A stretch of 15,324 bases of DNA from an uncultured Ruminiclostridium sp. (lineage in GTDB: Bacteria; Bacillota; Clostridia; Oscillospirales; Ruminococcaceae): positions 1-15,324 of the forward strand of contig CAKSTB010000032.1 of assembly GCA_934490165.1 (NCBI GenBank). The letters run 5' to 3'. The position numbers were made by a program, and so were the translations under genes. The notes under the pieces are model-generated. The model was given only the letters and a program-made list of their open reading frames with translations, made no database searches and was not told the DNA's origin. How positions within the stretch are numbered: position 1 is the first letter of the stretch; every line of letters starts with the position of its first letter. Below are positions 1 through 6,152 of the stretch, one piece after another.

Positions 1-20
1 GCAAAACAAAATCGTGTTTT

Positions 21-101
21 AACGTTCTCAGCCATTGCGTAGCAAAGCCGCATATTATGCGGCGAAATCGTCTTATGACGATTTCAGGCTGAGGTTGTTA
101 T
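21..101 (+). repeat. Cloverleaf repeat unit A, copy 1
   Basis: The closing stem is 21-33 with 87-99: 12 of 13 positions pair, two of them G-U. Its core is ctcagcc with ggctgag. Inside are three hairpins: ttgc/gcaa with loop gta (35-45), gccgcat/atgcggc with loop att (47-63), and gaaatcgtc/gacgatttc with loop ttat (64-85). Only A34, A46 and A86 are left unpaired at the junction. It is not a tRNA: there are no T-loop or D-loop consensus bases and the arm lengths are wrong. Confidence 0.85.
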
Positions 102-113
102 TGCGTAAGCAAA

Positions 114-194
114 AACGTTCTCAGCCATTGCGTAGCAAAGCCGCATATTATGCGGTGAAATCGTCTTATGACGATTTCAGGCTGAGGTTGTTAT
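114..194 (+). repeat. Cloverleaf repeat unit A, copy 2
   Basis: This copy matches copy 1 except for C63 becoming T156. The change turns the closing G-C pair of the middle hairpin into G-U, so the stem survives if the plus strand is the RNA. It is separated from copy 1 by a mini-hairpin, ttgc/gcaa with loop gtaa (101-112). Confidence 0.85.
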
Positions 195-274
195 AACACG
201 ATTTTAATGTGCCGTCAAGGCACATTGCGGCAAATGCCGCAAGTTTTGCCTATCGGGCAAAACAAAATCGTGTT
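195..274 (+). repeat. Cloverleaf repeat unit B
   Basis: The closing stem aacacgatttt (195-205) pairs perfectly with aaaatcgtgtt (264-274). Inside are three hairpins: aatgtgcc/ggcacatt with loop gtcaa (206-226), gcggc/gccgc (227-240, extendable to tgcggca/tgccgca), and ttttgcc/ggcaaaa (244-262). The sequence is unrelated to unit A but the architecture is the same. The right end of another B unit is seen at 1-20, which equals 257-276. Confidence 0.8.
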
Positions 275-276
275 TT

Positions 277-357
277 AACGTTCTCAGCCATTGCGTAGCA
301 AAGCCGCATATTATGCGGCGAAATCGTCTTATGACGATTTCAGGCTGAGGTTGTTAT
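277..357 (+). repeat. Cloverleaf repeat unit A, copy 3
   Basis: This is an exact copy of unit A copy 1. The identity extends upstream into the B unit, so 257-357 equals 1-101. Confidence 0.85.
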
Positions 358-409
358 AGCATTAAATAAAGTGGCTGTCAAGCCACAGCGGCGGTACGCC
401 ACTATGCTA
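357..409 (+). repeat. Smaller multi-hairpin unit C
   Basis: The closing stem tagcat (357-362) pairs with atgcta (404-409). It encloses gtggct/agccac with loop gtca (371-386) and ggcg/cgcc with loop gta (390-400). It is shorter than units A and B, with only two inner hairpins and an unpaired AT-rich stretch at 363-370. It may be a degenerate or different member of the array. Confidence 0.55.
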
Positions 410-412
410 CTC

Positions 413-550
413 ATGAAAAAAATTGTTAATAGATATGCTTCTGTTATATCGTTTAGTATTCGATATTGATAGCAAGCTACCGATAGTTCTGTTTGTAGGA
501 TAGCACTTCTCGGGTTCGCTATTCTGTGCGATAACGTTGCTACTATGTGT
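413..550. other. Non-coding AT-rich spacer
   Basis: I see no gene, promoter pair or strong hairpin here. Short open frames crossing it have no ribosome binding site and no recognisable protein. It separates the cloverleaf array from the hairpin at 551. Confidence 0.5.
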
Positions 551-625
551 GAGGGAGACAACCCAAGGGGAGAGAGGAAGGCGCTCCAAAGGCGCTTTCC
601 CCTCTCCCCTTAGGTTTTCTCCCTC
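551..625. repeat. Long GC-rich hairpin
   Basis: Positions 551-584 pair with 592-625 around loop tccaaag. The paired blocks are gagggaga with tctccctc, aaggggagag with ctctcccctt, and ggaaggcgc with gcgctttcc (one G-U), interrupted by a few mismatches around 559-564. The right arm is also the left end of the dispersed repeat at 599-875. The left arm therefore looks like a partial head-to-head copy of the same repeat end. No U-tract follows, so it is not an obvious terminator. Confidence 0.75.
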
Positions 626-875
626 GCGCTCCCACTTTCCTGACTCCTTTTCTCTTCTGCCATAATGGGGTGTTGGCGATAAGACACACAAACGATTGTG
701 TTTAAAAGCCCGTCATAAGCGGGACGCTGGCGCTCTGTTCGACCCGGGGGACTGTACAGATATCTCAGGATAGTGCGTTTTTTGGAAGTTTCGGTGACAG
801 TGCAGTTGTACTGATACACTCACGAAATTATTAACATCTTATTGGTATGAAAATGTTTTCAGCGTTGTTGGCTGT
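599..875 (+). repeat. Dispersed repeat, left copy
   Basis: This copy aligns along its length with the reverse complement of 14957-15235. Conserved blocks are 849-875 (27 bp identical), 813-836 (24 bp identical), 800-808, 775-784, 607-626 (one mismatch in 20) and 599-608. Between the blocks the sequence differs, although hairpins occur in both copies; here acacaa/ttgtgt lies at 686-701. There is no coding potential. This pattern of conserved blocks with variable stems suits an old non-autonomous element or a structured RNA. Confidence 0.75.
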
Positions 876-951
876 TTTGATATTGTACGACGTTTCGATT
901 TTACAAGTTTTAACATTCTGCTCTTTAGCAGTCCCCCACTATCCTCATAGC
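876..951. other. Non-coding spacer downstream of ridA
   Basis: I see no gene. A small ctgct/agcag hairpin lies near 918-931. Similarity to the right repeat copy stops before this stretch. Confidence 0.4.
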
Positions 952-982
952 AAAAAACCGCACCGACAAAAGCCGATGCGGT
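952..982 (-). terminator. Rho-independent terminator of the ilvA-ridA operon
   Basis: On the minus strand accgcatcgg pairs with tcggtgcggt (G-U pairs included) around cttttg, followed by six T. It lies about 20 nt beyond the ridA stop. The G-U pairs hold only in the minus-strand RNA. Confidence 0.85.
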
Positions 983-1003
983 AAGTATATCTACAATACA
1001 ATA

Positions 1004-1375
1004 TCAAACCTTAGCAATAACCTCAACCTCAGCAAGCACACCCTTAGGCAGTGCCTTTACCGCAACGCATGAACGCGCAGGCTTTGATGTGAAGTACTGA
1101 CCGTAAACCTCGTTGAACTTTGCAAAGTCACCCATATCGGCTAAGAAGCAGGTCGTCTTGATAACATTTTCAAAGCTTGTGCCCGCCTGCTTTAAAACCT
1201 CGCCTAAGTTCTTACATATCTGATGTGTCTGTCCCTCAATGTCCTTTGCTTCGACCTCAGATGTTGCAGGGTTAATAGCTATCTGACCCGATGTGTAGAG
1301 CACACCTGCGTGTACTATTGCCTGTGAATAAGGTCCTATTGCGGCAGGTGCCTTGTCTGTATGAATTTTCTCCAT
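1004..1375 (-). CDS. ridA: RidA family enamine/imine deaminase
   Basis: This 123-residue cytosolic protein has RidA (YjgF/YER057c) features throughout: TDKAPAAIGPYSQA near the N-terminus, SGQIAINP at 29-36, the substrate-carboxylate arginine in PARSCVAVKALP (R101) and E116 near the C-terminus. The family forms trimers and hydrolyses 2-aminoacrylate and 2-aminocrotonate, the reactive enamine/imines released by PLP dehydratases such as IlvA. An upstream ATG at 1381 exists, but AAGGAAGG lies only 2 nt from it and 8 nt from the ATG at 1375, so 1375 is the better start. It sits 23 nt after ilvA in the same operon, so it probably detoxifies the product of its neighbour. Expression should follow the upstream T-box. 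Identification is secure. Confidence 0.95.
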   Translation of the reverse strand: MEKIHTDKAPAAIGPYSQAIVHAGVLYTSGQIAINPATSEVEAKDIEGQTHQICKNLGEVLKQAGTSFENVIKTTCFLADMGDFAKFNEVYGQYFTSKPARSCVAVKALPKGVLAEVEVIAKV

Positions 1376-1398
1376 TGTCATTACCTTCCTTTGATTTA

Positions 1399-2592
1399 TT
1401 ACTCGATGCTGTACCCTGCATCGGTAAGTGCTTTTCTTATCTGAGCGATATGCTCATAGTTCCTTGTTTCAAGCTCAACACGCAGATAGCAGCCGTTGAC
1501 GTCCTCGCCCTCGTTTGCACGCTCGTGGTGAACTGATATAACGTTGCCGCCGAGATCAGCGATGATCTGCGATACACCCTTAAGCTGACCGGGCTTGTCG
1601 ATAAGCGCAATGTTGAGCTGACAGGTACGACCCGACTTGATAAGACCTCTCTTGATTACTCTTGAAAGGATCGTAACATCGATATTACCGCCGGATACAA
1701 GGCAAACGACCTTCTTGCCCTTAACGGGTACTTTGTTGAACATTACAGCCGCAACAGGAACAGCGCCTGCACCCTCGGCTATCAGCTTGTGCTTTTCGAT
1801 AAGCGTAAGTATTGCGGTTGAGATCTCATCGTCCGTAACAGTTACGATATCGTCAACATACTTTCTGCAAAGCTCAAATGTATTTGATCCCGGCTCTTTT
1901 ACTGCGATACCGTCTGCTATGGTTGAAACGTGGTCAAGGCACTCGATCTTGCCGTCCTTGACAGATGTCTGCATACTGGGTGCGCCTGCCGCCTGAACAC
2001 CGTATATCTTTATATCGGGCTTTAATGACTTCATCGTGAAAGCAACACCCGAGATAAGTCCGCCGCCGCCGATAGGCACTACAACAGCGTCTATATCATC
2101 AAGCTGTTCCAGCAACTCAAGACCTATCGTTCCCTGTCCTGCAATAACATCTTCATCATTGAACGGGTGGATAAATGTATAGCCGTGCTCGTCACGGAGC
2201 TGTAAAGCCTTGTTGTATGCATCGTCATATACGCCCTCGACAAGACATATCTCCGCACCGTAGCTTCTTGTAGCCTCAACTTTTGAGATAGGTGCGCCGT
2301 CCGGCAGACATATTATCGACTTGATACCGCTTCTCTGTGCCGCAAGAGCAACGCCCTGTGCGTGATTTCCCGCACTGCACGCGATAACGCCGTGCTTCTT
2401 TTCCTCATCTGTAAGGGTAGATATCTTGTAGTATGCACCTCTTACCTTGAATGAGCCTGTTACCTGTAAATTTTCCGTCTTGAGATAAACGTCCGCATCG
2501 GGATTTATCTGGGGAGCGTGAATAAGGTCGGTAGGTCTTATTACCTCTTTCAGTTTAAAAGCTGCATGGTAAACCTTGTCTAATGTCAACAT
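1399..2592 (-). CDS. ilvA: Threonine ammonia-lyase (threonine dehydratase)
   Basis: This 397-residue cytosolic PLP enzyme of fold type II converts threonine to 2-oxobutanoate and ammonia, the first committed step to isoleucine. The PLP lysine is K49 in TGSFKVRGA. Also visible are SAGNHAQG (73-80), the phosphate-binding GGGG loop (175-178) and SGGN (300-303). Residues from about 325 to the end form one ACT domain, so this is the medium form of about 400 residues rather than the 500-residue form with two regulatory lobes. The ATG has an AGGAAAGG-type site upstream. An isoleucine-type T-box at 2674-2952 points to a biosynthetic rather than catabolic role, and ridA follows. No other ilv gene is in the window. 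Confidence 0.96.
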   Translation of the reverse strand: MLTLDKVYHAAFKLKEVIRPTDLIHAPQINPDADVYLKTENLQVTGSFKVRGAYYKISTLTDEEKKHGVIACSAGNHAQGVALAAQRSGIKSIICLPDGAPISKVEATRSYGAEICLVEGVYDDAYNKALQLRDEHGYTFIHPFNDEDVIAGQGTIGLELLEQLDDIDAVVVPIGGGGLISGVAFTMKSLKPDIKIYGVQAAGAPSMQTSVKDGKIECLDHVSTIADGIAVKEPGSNTFELCRKYVDDIVTVTDDEISTAILTLIEKHKLIAEGAGAVPVAAVMFNKVPVKGKKVVCLVSGGNIDVTILSRVIKRGLIKSGRTCQLNIALIDKPGQLKGVSQIIADLGGNVISVHHERANEGEDVNGCYLRVELETRNYEHIAQIRKALTDAGYSIE

Positions 2593-2673
2593 CTTTCTTC
2601 TTTCCTTTCCTGTCTTTGCTTTATAAGTGATTTTACGATTTCAATGATACAAAGCACTTTCCGGTAGCTTATA

Positions 2674-2725
2674 AAATAAAAAAGCCCCGCCTTATGAAAC
2701 CTGATGTTTCAAGAGGCGAAGGCTT
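2674..2725 (-). terminator. Regulated terminator hairpin of the T-box
   Basis: On the minus strand aagcc, cgcct and gaaac pair in turn with gtttc, aggcg and ggctt around loop atcag, followed by TTTTTT. The alternative antiterminator would use the T-box bases at 2732-2747. Confidence 0.85.
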
Positions 2726-2952
2726 AAAGTCTCCGTGTTACCACTCTTATTGCCCGCAAATAACGAGCCGCTCTGTACATATCCGTCAATATGCTACTCT
2801 GTAACGGGAGTGCCCGTACAGGCTTACTGCTGTTTCTGCCTGTCTGCTCAGAGGTGATTATCTTATGCGGTATTACCTGCCGTTTCGCACCTTCAACGGC
2901 TCTCTGTGAGGCTTTTCCCGCCGACTTCCTCGTCAACGCATTTTCTTTATTG
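2674..2952 (-). promoter_or_regulatory. T-box riboswitch, isoleucine type, upstream of ilvA
   Basis: The leader reads on the minus strand. It opens with gacgaggaag (2925-2934), the usual 5' end of Stem I, followed by the distal element with agagagccg and ggtgcgaaacggc. The specifier loop follows; an ATC codon at 2856-2858 precedes acctctgag, as in other T-boxes, giving isoleucine. The T-box sequence agagtggtaacacgga is at 2732-2747. Its TGGT bulge fits a tRNA with discriminator A, as in tRNA-Ile. A terminator hairpin with a T-run follows at 2674-2725. Uncharged tRNA-Ile should stabilise the antiterminator and switch on ilvA-ridA. The class is secure; the exact specifier was read by eye. Confidence 0.93.
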
Positions 2953-2958
2953 ATTTAG

Positions 2959-2987
2959 AGTATAGCACTGTTTTTGCGATTTGTCAA
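2959..2987 (-). promoter_or_regulatory. Promoter of the ilvA-ridA operon
   Basis: The -35 TTGACA (2982-2987) and -10 TATACT (2959-2964) are spaced by exactly 17 bp on the minus strand. Transcription would start just before Stem I of the T-box. Confidence 0.85.
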
Positions 2988-3017
2988 CACTAATTTTCAA
3001 AAAAATCGCTTACACGT

Positions 3018-3662
3018 TTACGCAAAATAATTATCAAACGCTTTAACGCCGATGTCGATCTGCTTTTCCGCAAACTTTGCCGCATCATCGTCATTTTCGC
3101 TTGTATCGTCTGTTTCACCGAGTATCATAAAGCAGTAATAGCCGTCCTTTTCAAGCACCTTGCCGGCGTTTACCTTTGCAACATTTACGGGATACTGCAT
3201 CTGCTGTTCCTTCATAACAAGCAAAGCGTCCTCAAGCGCACGCTTTACATCGGCTTCCTTACCCTTTTTCGGCTTTACTACTACAAGTCTGTCCGGGTGG
3301 AAACCTATTAACGGCGCTTCCGCTACGACCTCATCATACATATCCTTTTTAAGTCCGAACTCGCTTTCAAGCATTTCCGCGTCCATAGCCTGATCGGGCA
3401 GATAGTTGTCGCCGTAAGCATTTGCTATAGCGTCCCTCAGACCCTGTGCGGACAGTGTGCTGTTTTTATCGTTGTTTTCCGGACTGCTTACATTTTCCGA
3501 TGAGCTTCCGGCGCTTTCCTGAGATGAAGTCGAAAGTCCGGGTGCGTCAGATGACACATTGCTCTCCTTGCCTGATGTGCAGGCGGATAAAATAACCGAA
3601 ACAGCGGCAACCGCCGCAACCGCAGATATGATATACCTGTACTTCTTCATTTTCCTGTTCAT
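3018..3662 (-). CDS. Lipoprotein, DUF4358-like
   Basis: This 214-residue exported lipoprotein has a basic N-terminus, a hydrophobic stretch at 11-25 and lipobox LSAC with C28 as the lipidated residue. A Ser/Asn/Glu-rich linker (about 30-70) is followed by a folded domain of about 140 residues. The domain resembles DUF4358 proteins of Clostridia in length, in its lipoprotein form and in the order of its strands and helices (around GLKKDMYDEVVAEAP, DRLVVVKPKKGKE and DGYYCFMILG). The family assignment is from memory and moderate. Function is unknown. The ATG at 3662 has GGAGG at 6 nt. It is divergent from the beta-glucosidase. No terminator is visible between its stop and the ilvA promoter, so some read-through into the T-box is possible. 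Confidence 0.85.
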   Translation of the reverse strand: MNRKMKKYRYIISAVAAVAAVSVILSACTSGKESNVSSDAPGLSTSSQESAGSSSENVSSPENNDKNSTLSAQGLRDAIANAYGDNYLPDQAMDAEMLESEFGLKKDMYDEVVAEAPLIGFHPDRLVVVKPKKGKEADVKRALEDALLVMKEQQMQYPVNVAKVNAGKVLEKDGYYCFMILGETDDTSENDDDAAKFAEKQIDIGVKAFDNYFA

Positions 3663-3721
3663 TGAAACCCTCCTCTTACGGTTTTTATATCCGGATTATA
3701 TTATAGCCGTGTGAAATCGGC

Positions 3722-3750
3722 ATTATACCTATGTAGAATTTATATGAAAA
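3722..3750 (-). promoter_or_regulatory. Possible promoter of the lipoprotein gene
   Basis: On the minus strand TTTTCA (3745-3750) lies 17 bp from a perfect TATAAT (3722-3727). A second TATAAT at 3695-3700 is closer to the gene but lacks a clear -35. Confidence 0.45.
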
Positions 3751-3765
3751 TTTCGGAAAAATCTA

Positions 3766-3794
3766 TAGACATTTTCGGGCACAAATGTTATAAT
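3766..3794 (+). promoter_or_regulatory. Promoter of the beta-glucosidase gene
   Basis: TAGACA (3766-3771) and TATAAT (3789-3794) are spaced by 17 bp, about 45 nt upstream of the start codon. ATTTCACAC at 3815-3823 lies in the leader and is mirrored at 3709-3717 on the divergent side. Confidence 0.75.
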
Positions 3795-3839
3795 TGAGTC
3801 ATCAAAATAACCAAATTTCACACAGAAAGGAATAATAAA

Positions 3840-6098
3840 ATGCACGATATCGATAAACTTATTTCCGAAATGACGCTTGAAGAAAAGGCGGGTCTTTGCT
3901 CGGGTGCGGATTTCTGGCACACGAAAAAGATTGATCGTCTGGGTATCCCCGATGTTATGGTAAGCGACGGTCCTCACGGGCTTCGCAAACAGGATATTGA
4001 TACCGTTGACCCAAATCAGAGTATAGAGGCTGTCTGCTTCCCTGCCGCCTGCGCTACCGCTTGCAGCTTTGACCGTGAGCTTATGCAGTCGATGGGCGAA
4101 ACGCTCGGTGAAGAATGCCGTGCCGAAGACGTATCTGTACTGCTCGGCCCCGCCGTAAATATAAAGCGTTCACCGCTGTGCGGCAGAAACTTTGAATACA
4201 TTTCCGAAGACCCTTATCTGGCAGGCGAGCTTTCTGCCGCTTATATAAACGGTGTCCAGAGTAAGAATGTCGGCACATCTATAAAGCACTTTGCCGCAAA
4301 CAGTCAGGAAACACGCCGTATGACCTGCTCTTCCGATATGGACGAGCGTACATTGCGCGAGATATACTTCCCCGCTTTTGAAACAGCGGTAAAGAAGGCT
4401 CAGCCGTGGACAGTCATGTGCTCATATAACCTTATCAACGGTGAATACTCATCGGAAAATGATAATCTTCTGAATAAAGTACTTCGTGACGAATGGGGCT
4501 TCAAGGGCTATGTAATGTCCGACTGGGGCGCAGTAAACGACCGTGTAAAAGGTCTTGCCGCAGGACTTGACCTTGAAATGCCGTCAAGTAACGGACTGAA
4601 TGACGCAAAGATCGTTGAAGCCGTGAAGAACGGCACACTTGACGAAAAGATACTCGACACTGCCGTAAAGCGTATTCTTGAACAGGTATACCGCTACCGT
4701 GATGTCAAAGGCGGCGAGCATACATTTGACCGTGGTACAGACCACAAAAAAGCGGCAGAAATTGCCAAAGAATGTATGGTGCTTCTTAAAAATGACGGTG
4801 CACTTCCCTTACCGTCAGGCGGCGCTAAGATAGCATTCATCGGCGCATTCGCCAAGAACCCGAGAATACAGGGCGGCGGCAGTTCCCACATCAACACAAA
4901 GAACATCTCAAACGCGCTTGAAAGCGCCGCAAAGTACGCCGAGATCTCGTATGCAGAGGGCTATGAGCGCGAAGCAAACGACACAAACCCCGCTCTTCTT
5001 GAAGAGGCTGTACAGCTAGCCGCAGACAGCGATGTAGCGGTAATATTCGCAGGGCTTCCCGACAGCTTTGAGTCGGAAGGCTATGACAGAAAGCATATGC
5101 GTATGCCCGACTGCCAGAACAAGCTGATAGATGAGATCTGCAAGGTGCAGGAAAACGTTATAGTAGTGCTCCACAACGGCTCTCCTGTCGAAATGCCGTG
5201 GGACGACAAGGTAAGCGCAGTTCTTGAGGTATATCTCAGCGGTGAGGCTACAGGTGAAGCGACAGCGGATATCCTTTTCGGCAAGGCTAACCCCTGCGGA
5301 AAGCTTGCGGAAACTATCCCGATGAAGCTGTCCGACACCCCCTGCTATCTCACATTTCCCGGCGACCGCCATGCAGAGTACAACGAGGGCGTATTCGTAG
5401 GCTACAGATACTATGATAAGAAGGAGATGGCTGTACGCTATCCGTTCGGTCACGGTCTGTCATATACCACCTTTGAATATTCGGATATAAAGCTCTCCGA
5501 CACAACTGTAGGCGATGAAGATATCCTCACAGTAAGCGCTGTTATCACGAATACAGGCAACTGTGCGGGTAAGGAGATCGTACAGCTATACGTTGCCGAC
5601 AGATCAGGCTTTGCTGTTCGTCCGGAAAAGGAGCTTAAAGACTTCACCAAGGTCGAGCTACAGCCCGGAGAAAGCAAGAAAGTCACATTCAAGCTCGACA
5701 AGAGGGCTTTCAGCTACTATCACGAGGAGCTCGGCGACTGGTATGCTCCTAACGGCAAGTACGATATAATGATAGCAAGCTCGTCCCGTGATATAAGACT
5801 TACCGCTGAGGTCACGCACAAAACATCGGTAAAGCTCCCGTTTGTTGCAACGGAAAACACGGTATTCGGCGAGTTTATGGACTATGCCGAGGGCAAGGCT
5901 ACTCTTGACCTGCTCTTCAGCAAGGTCGCAAAGGGTCTGCTCGGCGGCGACCACTTTGAACCTGAGGCTGTACGCAGTATGATAGGCAGTATGCCGCTCC
6001 GTCAGATACGCTCATTCGGCGGTATCAGCGATGAGCTGTTACAGAAAGCAGTCGATATGCTGAATAAGGACTTCGGCGGATTTAAGGCGCAGATGTAA
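3840..6098 (+). CDS. Beta-glucosidase-like glycoside hydrolase, family GH3
   Basis: This 752-residue enzyme has no signal peptide and is therefore probably cytoplasmic. It would cleave beta-linked gluco- or xylo-oligosaccharides after uptake. The GH3 N-terminal TIM-barrel domain runs to about residue 285. It includes DGPHGLR (43-49), KHFAANSQE (149-157) and the nucleophile D228 in VMSDWGA. The GH3 C-terminal domain (about 310-540) carries ESEGYDR (411-417), whose glutamates are the acid/base candidates, and PFGHGLSYT. A fibronectin III-like domain (about 565-655) follows. A tail (about 675-752) with MPLRQIRSFGG resembles a tail seen on some intracellular clostridial GH3 enzymes. No PA14 insert is apparent. 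The start has AGAAAGGA upstream. Exact substrate is not readable from sequence. It is a single-gene transcript with no sugar transporter beside it. Confidence 0.93.
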   Translation: MHDIDKLISEMTLEEKAGLCSGADFWHTKKIDRLGIPDVMVSDGPHGLRKQDIDTVDPNQSIEAVCFPAACATACSFDRELMQSMGETLGEECRAEDVSVLLGPAVNIKRSPLCGRNFEYISEDPYLAGELSAAYINGVQSKNVGTSIKHFAANSQETRRMTCSSDMDERTLREIYFPAFETAVKKAQPWTVMCSYNLINGEYSSENDNLLNKVLRDEWGFKGYVMSDWGAVNDRVKGLAAGLDLEMPSSNGLNDAKIVEAVKNGTLDEKILDTAVKRILEQVYRYRDVKGGEHTFDRGTDHKKAAEIAKECMVLLKNDGALPLPSGGAKIAFIGAFAKNPRIQGGGSSHINTKNISNALESAAKYAEISYAEGYEREANDTNPALLEEAVQLAADSDVAVIFAGLPDSFESEGYDRKHMRMPDCQNKLIDEICKVQENVIVVLHNGSPVEMPWDDKVSAVLEVYLSGEATGEATADILFGKANPCGKLAETIPMKLSDTPCYLTFPGDRHAEYNEGVFVGYRYYDKKEMAVRYPFGHGLSYTTFEYSDIKLSDTTVGDEDILTVSAVITNTGNCAGKEIVQLYVADRSGFAVRPEKELKDFTKVELQPGESKKVTFKLDKRAFSYYHEELGDWYAPNGKYDIMIASSSRDIRLTAEVTHKTSVKLPFVATENTVFGEFMDYAEGKATLDLLFSKVAKGLLGGDHFEPEAVRSMIGSMPLRQIRSFGGISDELLQKAVDMLNKDFGGFKAQM

Positions 6099-6113
6099 TT
6101 TAACAGAATATAT

Positions 6114-6152
6114 AAACCCGGTGCAAGCCACACAGCCTGCACCGGGTTTTAT
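6114..6152 (+). terminator. Rho-independent terminator after the GH3 gene
   Basis: aaacccggtgca (6114-6125) pairs perfectly with tgcaccgggttt (6138-6149), followed by ttatt. It lies between two convergent genes and may also stop the minus-strand gene ending at 6152, though the T-run is weaker on that side. Confidence 0.9.

Larger units (their letters stand above)
1..412 (+). repeat. Tandem array of multi-hairpin (cloverleaf-like) repeat units
   Basis: This gene-free stretch is almost entirely base-paired in short nested hairpins. The order is the right end of a B unit (1-20), A1 (21-101), a small hairpin linker (101-112), A2 (114-194), B (195-274), A3 (277-357) and a C unit (357-409). Positions 1-101 are identical to 257-357, so the longest exact repeat is at least 101 bp and is cut by the window edge. 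Units A and B share no obvious sequence but have the same design: one closing stem around three consecutive hairpins with loops of 3-5 nt. I do not recognise the family. It could be a structured RNA, a REP/BIME-like extragenic repeat, or a substrate for a hairpin-processing enzyme. G-U pairs favour the plus strand as the RNA sense, but the evidence is thin. Confidence 0.85.

Noticed and set aside
21..101. tRNA gene because of the cloverleaf shape
   Set aside because: The arm lengths, loops of 3-4 nt and lack of T-loop and D-loop consensus exclude a tRNA.
1..357. CRISPR-like array
   Set aside because: The repeats are 81-101 bp with internal hairpins, there are no unique spacers of constant size, and no cas gene is near.
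340..819. Three overlapping short minus-strand open frames (69-94 residues)
   Set aside because: They cross the hairpin and repeat regions, lack ribosome binding sites and have low-complexity, unlikely protein sequences.
2724..2936. A 70-residue minus-strand open frame upstream of ilvA
   Set aside because: It lies wholly within the T-box leader, which explains the conservation and structure there.
2976..3009. gcgattt/aaatcgc inverted repeat as a terminator for the lipoprotein gene
   Set aside because: The loop is about 20 nt and there is no T-run on the minus strand after the stem; the right place is occupied by the ilvA promoter.
5016..5954. Long antisense open frames inside the GH3 gene
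   Set aside because: They are shadows of the GH3 coding frame, with no ribosome sites or recognisable domains.
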